Positions 8,234 to 15,992 of a stretch of 64,000 nt of DNA are shown here, piece after piece. A program made the translations under genes and the position numbers. The notes below the pieces were generated by a model. That model saw nothing but the letters and a program-made list of their open reading frames with translations, was not told the origin of the DNA and did no database searches. The DNA is taken from assembly GCA_041739525.1 (NCBI GenBank), contig JBGSNQ010000009.1, positions 62,001-126,000 on the forward strand, written 5' to 3'. Source of the stretch: DATJGR01 sp041739525. Its GTDB lineage: Bacteria > Pseudomonadota > Gammaproteobacteria > Pseudomonadales > Azotimanducaceae. Each line of letters begins with the position of its first letter. Within the stretch, counting starts at the first letter, position 1.

Positions 8234-9437
8234 CGGCGCGCTTCGGTCGCCGCACTACAACGCGGCGTTCGAGGCCCAGCGCAAATATGGCCAGCATCCA
8301 GTACACCACCTGGTGCGACTGCGCCGCTCCGAAGATGTAGGTCTCGCCGATGTTGCCGACCATGCTGAACACCAGAACGTACATGACGGCCGCGTAGCGC
8401 TTGCGCCTGTCGTTGCGCCACAGCTGAATGACCGCGCCGAACACGATCGCGCAGTAGAGCACGAACCCGAGCACTCCGGAGTCGAGCATCACCTGCACGT
8501 ATCCGTTGTGAAGCGTCGGGGTGTTCACGAACTGTCCAGTACTGCCACTTTGCTTTTTGAGGCCCTGGATCACCGCGCTGCTCATCATCGCGTCCGCGCC
8601 CACGGTGAACCCATAACCGAGGATTGGGCGTTCCTGAAACTTCTCCAGCGCCACCGACCAGATCTCCGTGCGCCCCGACATATTCGTTAGCGATTCGGCG
8701 CGGAGGGTGCGAGATTCCTCTTTGACGATCGCATCCATGAACAAAGCACCCATCATCAGCACCACCGCTCCGGCCGCAGCCATCGCGACACGAAGTTTCG
8801 GTTTGTAGATCCATGCCGTGGCCGCAAGCGCCGCCGGCACCGCAATCCAGAACGTGCGCGAGAAGGTCAGATAGACGCACAGCCCTCCCGCGAAAAACGC
8901 AGGGATCCGCACGATCCACCACGTGCGCACCAGAATCGAAAGCCCGATCGTCAGCCCTCCGACGATACCCAGTTGCGCTGGCTCGCCGAACACGCCGCGG
9001 AAGCGCGGAACCGGATCGCCCCACTCGTAGGTGAATGCAACGGTCGGAACGAGCTTTCCGTACGCCAGGCACCCGGCGAGAACCAACGCGTATACCCAGA
9101 GCATCGGCACCAGGATGGTCGTGACCGCCGTTTTCGCGTCGAGCGTCGAGAAGTAGGCGATCGAGAACAGAACCACCGACGCGAGAGCGACGACCTGCAG
9201 CAGCACCGATGGGGGATCCAGCGATACGAACGCGCTCAACAGCAGCACGAATAGATACGCGATCGGTGCGATCTGGCGTCGTATGGCAGAGAGCGAGGGA
9301 TTCGTGACCAACCAGTACATGCCAACCAGCATGCAGGCTGCCTCCACGGTCGTGCGAATGATGTAACGATCGCCGATGAATGCGAGATCTTTGACGAGAA
9401 GGCCCACGACCACCGCCACCGCGATCACGCGGAACAC
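8208..9437 (-). CDS. O-antigen ligase / Wzy-type polymerase family membrane protein
   Basis: 409 residues with about ten to twelve hydrophobic segments and one larger periplasmic loop in the second half, the usual layout of the O-antigen ligase/polymerase (Wzy_C) family. The loop has the family's typical features: an RTEIWSVALEKFQERPILGYGF segment just before it and THNGY-like PTLHNGYVQ inside it. In this locus it most likely polymerises repeat units in the periplasm together with the co-polymerase at 14.2 kb. It is the last gene of the long minus-strand series; its start at 9437 overlaps the end of the oxidoreductase gene by 13 bases. Ligase rather than polymerase cannot be excluded from sequence alone. 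Confidence 0.85.
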   Translation of the reverse strand: MFRVIAVAVVVGLLVKDLAFIGDRYIIRTTVEAACMLVGMYWLVTNPSLSAIRRQIAPIAYLFVLLLSAFVSLDPPSVLLQVVALASVVLFSIAYFSTLDAKTAVTTILVPMLWVYALVLAGCLAYGKLVPTVAFTYEWGDPVPRFRGVFGEPAQLGIVGGLTIGLSILVRTWWIVRIPAFFAGGLCVYLTFSRTFWIAVPAALAATAWIYKPKLRVAMAAAGAVVLMMGALFMDAIVKEESRTLRAESLTNMSGRTEIWSVALEKFQERPILGYGFTVGADAMMSSAVIQGLKKQSGSTGQFVNTPTLHNGYVQVMLDSGVLGFVLYCAIVFGAVIQLWRNDRRKRYAAVMYVLVFSMVGNIGETYIFGAAQSHQVVYWMLAIFALGLERRVVVRRPKRAANLLVAEG

Positions 9438-11035
9438 GACAGACCTCCCACGACCAGGGCTCGCGTCTCGCTCAGCACGCTGCGATGGCGCTGACCGCGC
9501 CGTAACATGTCGGTCGCCGTCGTATAGAGCAGCGTCGAGATGAGCAGATCGCGAACCGGATACTGCGATTGAGCACCGGTCAGAACAGCGCGTTCGAACT
9601 CGCGGTACATTCTGGCGTGACCCTTATCGCGAACGCGCGAACGAATGACGCGCGTTCCCGACTCGTCGGCCACCACCAATCGAACGAAGTCGTCGATGCA
9701 GACGGTCAGCCCCGCGCGGCGGATTTCGATCCACTCCTGCACGCCTTTGAGATCGCTGCCACGGTCCGACGCAACGATCACGCACATGGAGGCGTCTTCG
9801 TACGTGATCGTGACGCTGACTTCATCGCTGCCACTGGACGACACCTGCGTCGCGTGAATCTCGACCGGGTTCGAGGCGATGAAGTACGTCGCGAGGTCGA
9901 ACCAGTGCGACAGATTCCCGGTGACGCGCGTGCCCTGATTCGGCCAGTGATACCAGTGACCGGCGGGGATTCTGAGTTCCTTCACCACGCACGTCATCGT
10001 GGTCGGTCCACTCACCGCGCTCAGCAGGCGTGACGCTTTGCGCGTCAATGTCGCGTAGCGGCGGTTGTAGCCGATCTCGAGGAAGCGCTTTTGGCCGATC
10101 GTCTCCGCTAGACGGTACGCATCATCGAGTTCGGTGACCGGAGGTTTCTCTACAAGGACCTTCGCCCGCGCGTCCGCTGCAAACACGCGTCGCACCAGTT
10201 CTGCATGTGACGAGTGGTACGTGGCTATCACCACGGCGTTCGTCGCTGCGTCGTCGAGTGCGCCGATGGCACGGTCACAATCCGTGTCGGCATGACGAAA
10301 GCGAAACCTGCGGGCCACCTCCGCTGCGATGCACGGATTCAAATCGACGACCGAATATCGCCACGCTTGCCGAAGCGCAGGAATCGTGTACGCCATCGGA
10401 TACGCGCCGCATCCGAGCAACGTCAGGGAGTATCTGCCATTCCGTGCGCTGCCGGACCTTCCGTTTGCCGACGAAACAGCCATCGGCCGCACAGTTGAAG
10501 GAGCGTTGCCGTGACGCCGCATCAATCGTGTTGCACTCGCCGGTGCCGGCGCTCCCGAATGAACTGAATAGCGCTCGACCTCCGCGTACATCAGCTCCGA
10601 CGCTTCCAGTTGCCGCGCCACTTCCCGGGCCGGACCCTCGCCCATGTCGCCATCCGGAGTCAGTTCCGCGCATAACTCGGCCGGAAACGTCATCGTACTC
10701 AGCGATCCTGTGGCCTGCCGCCCGATGCAAACGCACCGGCGGCCGTTGCGGGCGCGCCCAACAACAACCACTAGGGCCGTGGCCCGTTCGAGGCGACGCT
10801 GAAACCACACCGCCCGAACCTTGCTCCAAGTCAGCGCAACGCCTTCGCGCCACACGAAGAACAACAACTTGCGCAACGGATTTCCGAACTGGAAGCGGCT
10901 TTTCGGAATGCCCGCACGGGGCACAATCTCGATGATCGACTCGACGTCGATCACGATTTCGTTCGCCACCGGTACGGGCTCGGGTAGCAGCCGGTCCAGC
11001 CCGTCGAACTGGAAGCGCAGCGTCGTCACCGTCAC
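9425..11035 (-). CDS. Two-part protein: unknown N-terminal domain + Gfo/Idh/MocA oxidoreductase
   Basis: 536 residues from a GTG at 11035 that overlaps the stop of the upstream transferase gene as GTGA; the frame remains open further upstream but only as a shadow of that gene. Residues about 195-536 are a Gfo/Idh/MocA dehydrogenase: SLTLLGCGAYPMAY (dinucleotide-binding start), YSVVDLNP, KVLVEKPP, FLEIGYNRRY and GNLSHWFDLATYF. Residues 1-185 are a separate, Arg-rich region (FQFDGLDRLLPEPVPVANE, PLRKLLFFVWREGVAL) that I do not recognise. The enzyme probably oxidises or epimerises a nucleotide-linked sugar for the polysaccharide. Bidomain Gfo/Idh proteins near heparinase genes are known, but those carry an alcohol-dehydrogenase-like first half, which I do not see here. 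Confidence 0.8.
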   Translation of the reverse strand: MTVTTLRFQFDGLDRLLPEPVPVANEIVIDVESIIEIVPRAGIPKSRFQFGNPLRKLLFFVWREGVALTWSKVRAVWFQRRLERATALVVVVGRARNGRRCVCIGRQATGSLSTMTFPAELCAELTPDGDMGEGPAREVARQLEASELMYAEVERYSVHSGAPAPASATRLMRRHGNAPSTVRPMAVSSANGRSGSARNGRYSLTLLGCGAYPMAYTIPALRQAWRYSVVDLNPCIAAEVARRFRFRHADTDCDRAIGALDDAATNAVVIATYHSSHAELVRRVFAADARAKVLVEKPPVTELDDAYRLAETIGQKRFLEIGYNRRYATLTRKASRLLSAVSGPTTMTCVVKELRIPAGHWYHWPNQGTRVTGNLSHWFDLATYFIASNPVEIHATQVSSSGSDEVSVTITYEDASMCVIVASDRGSDLKGVQEWIEIRRAGLTVCIDDFVRLVVADESGTRVIRSRVRDKGHARMYREFERAVLTGAQSQYPVRDLLISTLLYTTATDMLRRGQRHRSVLSETRALVVGGLSCSA

Positions 11036-12621
11036 GCGAGCACAGCTCTTGCCACGATGGCGCCGCAGCCCAGTACGGGTAGCACGTGAACCCATCGCAC
11101 GTTCCGGAACCGAAGAAACAGCAGCTCGACCGCGTAGAACCAGACGAGTACCTGGACAATTTCGACGGCGTAGTCGTCGATATGCCACGGTCCGAGGCTG
11201 GATATCCAGACGGTCGCCGCCACCACCAGAACATCGAGGGCGGTCAACTTGAGTCCGCGATCGCGCGCGTCCACGATCTTCAGCAGCAGCCAGGCGCCCA
11301 ACAGCAGAAATCCGGCGTTGGCTGCGACGTGAGACCCCGCACCGTGATCGCCCGTCGACAGGAAGTACACCGCGTAAGTCCCGAGTATGTACAGCGCCAC
11401 GCGGTCGACCCAGCCGGGCGAAGATGACCAGAACCCTGGGCGCGTCGCCGCGATTGCGAACACGACCAGGATGCACCCCGCAACGAGGGTGAAGTCCCGC
11501 GGCACATGGAGTGCTGACAGGAATGCCCACAGCGGTAGGGCCAGCATCATCGCAAACGCCGCAAGGTCGAGCATTCGATGCCAGCGCGGCGCGCGAAACA
11601 CCGACGTCCCCAAGACGCTGTGCGTGCGGAGACCTCGTCGAACCATCGCGCCGATACCGAACTCCAGAACCAGAACGGTTACTACGTACGCCGTGCCGAC
11701 GAGCCACTCGGCTTGCTCCGCCAGAACGAAACCGACGAACACGAGGACCATGTGCACCACGTACATCCAAAGCACTACCTGGTCGTGCGCGAGACCCACG
11801 CCGTCGAGCAAGCGATGGTGCAGGTGTTTCCGATCCGGCGAAAAAGGACCGCGTCGTTCCGCCATGCGTCGTAGCGCCACCGATACGGTGTCGTAGACCG
11901 GTAGTCCAAGCACGAAAAGCAGCGCAAAGAAACTGACGCCTTGACCGCGACACGCGATCAGCAGGCAGCAGGTCGCCAGCGTGAAACCGATGAAGTAGGC
12001 GCCGTTGTCGCCCATGAACACGCGCGCGGGATGACTGTTGAAGCGCAGAAATCCCATCAGGCTTCCCGCCAGAGCAAGCATTAGAAACAACGGGATCGGC
12101 TCGTTCGTCTGATAGGCAATCGCTGCAATCGCGAGTGTCGAAACGAGCGCGAGACCGGCCGCGAGGCCATCCAGTCCGTCGGAGAGGTTGATCGCGTTCG
12201 TCACGCCGACGAGGAACAACAACGCGATCGGAAACGAGATCGCGCCGAGGCGCAACGTGGTGCCTTCGTACGACAAACCGATGTCCCACAGCGACATCGT
12301 CGCGATGACCCACGCTGCGGCGCCAAACTGCGTGACGAACTTGAGTCGATAGTCGAGCTCGCGATAGTCGTCGAGCAGACCGATCGCAAAGACAGCGACC
12401 GCGCCGATGTAGAAGGACAGGAGCTCCGGGTATTCCGGAACCAGCAGCAACGTCGGCACGATGAACCCGAGCAGTATCGCGACGCCGCCAATCTGCGGCG
12501 TGATCTCGCCATGCAACCTTCTGGCGTCTGGAACCGCCACGATGCTCGTCGCCCTGCCCCAACGAATGAGCGGCGGCAATGCCACCATGGTGATCAACAT
12601 TGCGATGAGAAAGCTGACCAC
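11032..12621 (-). CDS. Undecaprenyl-phosphate sugar-1-phosphate transferase (WecA/MraY/Rfe family)
   Basis: About 529 residues from a GTG at 12621, five bases after the exosortase stop; an earlier in-frame start at 12669 would overlap the exosortase gene. The polyprenyl-phosphate transferase core covers residues about 1-320, with its motifs: VPDARRLHGEITPQIGG, GLLDDYRELDYRLKF (DDxxD-like), NAINLSDGLDGLAAG, FMGDNGAYF and PDRKHLHHRL. It should start the repeat unit by moving a sugar-1-phosphate from UDP-sugar to undecaprenyl phosphate. The C-terminal 200 residues add several more membrane segments beyond WecA's usual 360 or so residues; such extended forms are frequent in exosortase-type loci. 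Coupled by GTGA overlap to the oxidoreductase gene. Confidence 0.9.
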   Translation of the reverse strand: MVSFLIAMLITMVALPPLIRWGRATSIVAVPDARRLHGEITPQIGGVAILLGFIVPTLLLVPEYPELLSFYIGAVAVFAIGLLDDYRELDYRLKFVTQFGAAAWVIATMSLWDIGLSYEGTTLRLGAISFPIALLFLVGVTNAINLSDGLDGLAAGLALVSTLAIAAIAYQTNEPIPLFLMLALAGSLMGFLRFNSHPARVFMGDNGAYFIGFTLATCCLLIACRGQGVSFFALLFVLGLPVYDTVSVALRRMAERRGPFSPDRKHLHHRLLDGVGLAHDQVVLWMYVVHMVLVFVGFVLAEQAEWLVGTAYVVTVLVLEFGIGAMVRRGLRTHSVLGTSVFRAPRWHRMLDLAAFAMMLALPLWAFLSALHVPRDFTLVAGCILVVFAIAATRPGFWSSSPGWVDRVALYILGTYAVYFLSTGDHGAGSHVAANAGFLLLGAWLLLKIVDARDRGLKLTALDVLVVAATVWISSLGPWHIDDYAVEIVQVLVWFYAVELLFLRFRNVRWVHVLPVLGCGAIVARAVLA

Positions 12622-12625
12622 GCGG

Positions 12626-14170
12626 CTATCCCGGGAGGAAGGGCTGAATCTCAGTCCGCACCGCAGCAAAGAGCCGCCTAAGCGAACGTTCCGTCTCGAG
12701 TTCGTCGCCTGAGACGCCGATCGGGCTCATCAACCGCACCATCGCCCCATCGGACCGCCCCGTGCCCAATGAGTCGGTCAGCAGGTACCACTTCACCGCG
12801 TACTCGTCGGCAAGCACGCGACCGCGTTGCTCGAACCAGTAGTACACGAGCTGTTTGGCGGAACCTCTCGCGATCACAGCCCTGTTCACCGGCACCGGAC
12901 GCCCCAAGCCGTCGTCGAGTTCGACCCGCTCGAGGCTTTCGATTTGCCATCCGCCACCGGGCAGGCACGTCCGTGGCGAGTGGACGGATCGACCTGCGAG
13001 TTGGCTGCGGTAGTAGGCGACATACAGATTCGCGACCGCACCGTCGCCACCGAGATAGTCGGCCAGCAGGTAGTCGTCGAGCTTCAACTCGTCGAGGTAT
13101 TGCGCCTCGAGCGAGTGACGCTGTCCCTGCCATCCGCCATCGAGCATGAGTGGAAACTCGAGGAAATCCTGCCGCGCCGGCGTGGCGAGTTCGGTGGTGT
13201 GGGTCGTCACCGAGAACGCTGCAACCGCAGCGAGGCTCACCAGCGCGGCGCCTGACGCCGCAGCGGTGGCGGCGCGTGGCACACCTCGAGGCGCACCTTC
13301 CACGGTACCGATGTTCATGAGTTCGACTAACGGGCGCCGGTCGCCGCGCGCCCACGCGAGCACCCTTGCCTCCCCCAGAAGGCAAACCACGCACACGAGA
13401 AAAATGGACCACCCCTGGAACTCGTGCAGGAGCCCTTCGGCCATCGAGATGCCCCAGTGCTCAACCGTAAAGCCGATGATCGCGATCCGCAGGCTGTTCA
13501 TGACGACGGTTACGGGTATCGCCGAGAGGAACAGCACAAGTCGTTGCCAGATCGGCGCCTTGAACAGATACGCGAAGATGAAGCTGAGCGTACTGAGCGG
13601 AAACAGGTAGCGCAGTCCATCGCAGGCTTCGAGTACCTGGAGCTGGTAAACGCCGAGATCGATGACGTTGCCCTCCAGATGCACCGGTATCCCGAACGCG
13701 CCGATGATCGCCACCCCGAGCTGCGACGAGAGCAGCTGCAATTGTCCCGACAACAGCTGATGAATCATGTGCGGCAGCGGCACCATGAACAGCAGCAGAA
13801 GCAGCGGGATCGCCGTCTGCCGCCACGATGCCGTTCCGAAAATACTGTAGAAGAGGCCAATCAGCGCGATGACGAAGCCGTATTGGGACAGCGCGTGAAC
13901 GGCACTGAGTTTCCCCAGGCAGACGACTACTACACCGAACGTAACCAGCGCCACGCCCCAACCGGTGCCGCTGTCGCCAATCGCAATCGCGCCCCGGCGC
14001 GCATAGAGCAGATAGCCGCTGAGCGCGGGAACGAGCATTCCATGGCTGTACTCGGGCCGCACCATCCAATCGGAGATCAGCAGGGCAAGGCCCGATCGCG
14101 CGAGCCAGCACAGGGCGCCGAACGCACCGAGGGCGGCGAGCCAGACCACAGCGTTGCTCGTACGCGGCAT
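12626..14170 (-). CDS. xrtD: Exosortase with fused EpsI domain (XrtD-like, VPLPA-CTERM type)
   Basis: 514 residues. The first 290 or so form the eight-segment exosortase membrane domain with the expected catalytic set: Cys183 in EACDGLRYLF, Arg228 in NSLRIAIIG and His238 in VEHWG. After a linker and one further hydrophobic segment (about 305-320) residues 330-514 are an EpsI-type domain (PARQDFLEFPLMLDGGWQG, YYRSQLAGRSVHSPRTCLPG, KQLVYYWFEQRGR). Exosortases are transpeptidase-like membrane enzymes that cut and anchor proteins with C-terminal PEP-CTERM-like signals. This window encodes two proteins ending in VPLPA or IPLPA signals (22.0 and 41.6 kb), which points to the XrtD subtype; the subtype is inferred from those substrates. 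The core motif reads CDG here where CSG is the commoner form. Confidence 0.9.
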   Translation of the reverse strand: MPRTSNAVVWLAALGAFGALCWLARSGLALLISDWMVRPEYSHGMLVPALSGYLLYARRGAIAIGDSGTGWGVALVTFGVVVVCLGKLSAVHALSQYGFVIALIGLFYSIFGTASWRQTAIPLLLLLFMVPLPHMIHQLLSGQLQLLSSQLGVAIIGAFGIPVHLEGNVIDLGVYQLQVLEACDGLRYLFPLSTLSFIFAYLFKAPIWQRLVLFLSAIPVTVVMNSLRIAIIGFTVEHWGISMAEGLLHEFQGWSIFLVCVVCLLGEARVLAWARGDRRPLVELMNIGTVEGAPRGVPRAATAAASGAALVSLAAVAAFSVTTHTTELATPARQDFLEFPLMLDGGWQGQRHSLEAQYLDELKLDDYLLADYLGGDGAVANLYVAYYRSQLAGRSVHSPRTCLPGGGWQIESLERVELDDGLGRPVPVNRAVIARGSAKQLVYYWFEQRGRVLADEYAVKWYLLTDSLGTGRSDGAMVRLMSPIGVSGDELETERSLRRLFAAVRTEIQPFLPG

Positions 14171-14179
14171 CGATACTGC

Positions 14180-15943
14180 TCACATGCCCAGTCGAGACAG
14201 CGCGATGGCGATCGCCGCATCCAGCGGAATCACGAAAAAATGCACCCCTGCCAGCGCAGCGACTGCCACCAGCGCTCCGCCGCTCGCAGCTGCGACCATG
14301 CGATTGCGGATGCCGGCCGGCGCCGAATTCAGCGGAATGATCGGGATCGAACCGAGCGGCAGCGCGCCGACCAGTTGGTAGACGCTCTTTTCTCCGAACA
14401 CGCGGGGATCCAGCACTTCGTAGCCGATCACGGTCACCATGCCGGCGCCGATGGACAACACCGCGCCGATGAGGAATATCAGCCAGCGCTTCGGTGATAC
14501 CGGCGTCTCCGGTACCTGGGGCGGGTCGATCAACGTGAATTTCTCCCCCTTGCGCGCGACCTCCAATGCACTGGCCAGATCGGCTTCCATCTGTTTCGAC
14601 TTCACTTCGGCGAATTTCTGCGAAGTGTTGCGGTAGTCCCGGGCGAGCTCACTGAAATCCTTCTCGATGCTCGGCGTCTTGGCGATGCGCTGTTCGATCT
14701 CGGTCCGCTTGGCTTCGAGCTGCGCACGCTTCTGCTTGAGGGATTGGAGCTCCATGCGCGACGTCGAAAGCCGCGTGCTGAGTTGGCTATAGGCGGGATT
14801 GGTCGGCTCGGCGCGACCCAGTCCGCTATCGACCTGCTGCCCGACCTGCTCAATCAGCGCGCTGATCTGCGCGCGCAGCACGATGACGTCAGGATGATCG
14901 TCGGAGTATCGCTCGCGAATCGCCGCGAGCTGCGCGCGAGCTCCCTCGAGCTGTTCCATCAGTTTGCCGTCGCGCTGCTGGACGCTGACCTGTGCGCGCA
15001 ACCCGGCGATGTCGCTCTCGAGCCGGATCAGGTCCGGATGTCCTTCGTAATATCGCGCCTTTGCCGACGCATACTCGGCCTCGAGCGCCGCGAGTCGATC
15101 GGCCGCGCTCAGGATCCGCGCACCGGTTTCCGAATAGATCGCTTCGTAGGGATTCAGTAACGCGAGGTCGGATTCGAGGAAGGAAATACCGCTCTCGAGG
15201 TTGACGATCTGACGCCGCACTTCCGCGAGCTCAGCTTCCGTTCGATCGATCATTTGCCAATTGAGGCTGAGCAGCTCCGGCAGTTCGTTCACGTGAGCCT
15301 TCTTGAACTCCGCCAAACGCGCTTCCTGCTGCACGATCTCGTCATCGAGTTTTTCGGCTTCCGCGCTCAGGAACGCCGACGTTTCCTTGACGACAGCGTT
15401 GCGATTGCGCAGATCCTCCTGTTTGTAGAGCGTGACGAGTTCGTTCGCGACACGGAACGCCTTATCCGGAGACCGGTCCGTGAACGAAAGTTCGAAGGCG
15501 ATCGTCGCCTTGGTCGGAACGCCGCGTCGCGGATCGATGAACTCACCCGAAACGAGGCGCAACGTGATCGCTTTCTTGATCGTATCGAGCAGATCCTCGG
15601 ACGAGACCTTCCCGACCTTGTCCGGATACAGGTCGAACTGCTTGATGATCCGCATCAGGTTGTCGCGCGTCTTGATGCGTTGCTGAATCATCTCGATGCG
15701 TTGATCCGCATACGAGGAGATCGTCGTGCGCACCATGTCCGGCGGAATCTCCTGCTGCTCGACCAGCATCGTCGCTTTCGACTCGTAAGTGGCCGGAAGC
15801 GCGAACGTGACGACCATGGTCACTGTGAGCACACCAAGCAGCGCACCCACAAACGCACCGCGGCGGCGCTTGAACACTCGCACATACTCGACGAGGTCGA
15901 GATCGACCTTTTCCTCGCGCGCGTCGTCAGCAACGTCATTCAT
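14180..15943 (-). CDS. Polysaccharide co-polymerase / chain-length determinant (Wzz/GumC family, exosortase-locus type)
   Basis: 587 residues. A membrane segment lies near residues 32-52 (GALLGVLTVTMVVTFALPA) and the Wzz-type N-terminal domain follows (ATYESKATMLVEQQEIPPDMV). Then comes a long periplasmic coiled coil (about 180-440) with a tandem HPD-containing segment, YYEGHPDLIRLESDI and YSDDHPDVIVLRAQI, and a second membrane segment after the proline-rich LIDPPQVPETPVSPKRW. The C-terminus has an extra hydrophobic stretch (about 545-585) and no kinase domain; the partner ATPase is encoded separately at 18.4 kb. The protein should set polymer length with the Wzy-like protein and link to the outer-membrane exporter. 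Ten bases separate it from the exosortase start. Confidence 0.9.
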   Translation of the reverse strand: MNDVADDAREEKVDLDLVEYVRVFKRRRGAFVGALLGVLTVTMVVTFALPATYESKATMLVEQQEIPPDMVRTTISSYADQRIEMIQQRIKTRDNLMRIIKQFDLYPDKVGKVSSEDLLDTIKKAITLRLVSGEFIDPRRGVPTKATIAFELSFTDRSPDKAFRVANELVTLYKQEDLRNRNAVVKETSAFLSAEAEKLDDEIVQQEARLAEFKKAHVNELPELLSLNWQMIDRTEAELAEVRRQIVNLESGISFLESDLALLNPYEAIYSETGARILSAADRLAALEAEYASAKARYYEGHPDLIRLESDIAGLRAQVSVQQRDGKLMEQLEGARAQLAAIRERYSDDHPDVIVLRAQISALIEQVGQQVDSGLGRAEPTNPAYSQLSTRLSTSRMELQSLKQKRAQLEAKRTEIEQRIAKTPSIEKDFSELARDYRNTSQKFAEVKSKQMEADLASALEVARKGEKFTLIDPPQVPETPVSPKRWLIFLIGAVLSIGAGMVTVIGYEVLDPRVFGEKSVYQLVGALPLGSIPIIPLNSAPAGIRNRMVAAASGGALVAVAALAGVHFFVIPLDAAIAIALSRLGM

Positions 15944-15992
15944 GGTTGATCCCGCTTGCCTCGCAGATCGCCCGAGCCAGAACGCCTGCGCT

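Noticed and set aside
11036..12562. Open frame that would extend the Gfo/Idh oxidoreductase N-terminally by about 500 residues
   Set aside because: It is antiphase to the WecA/MraY-type transferase on the same strand and reads as Arg-rich, low-quality protein; the true start is the GTG at 11035.
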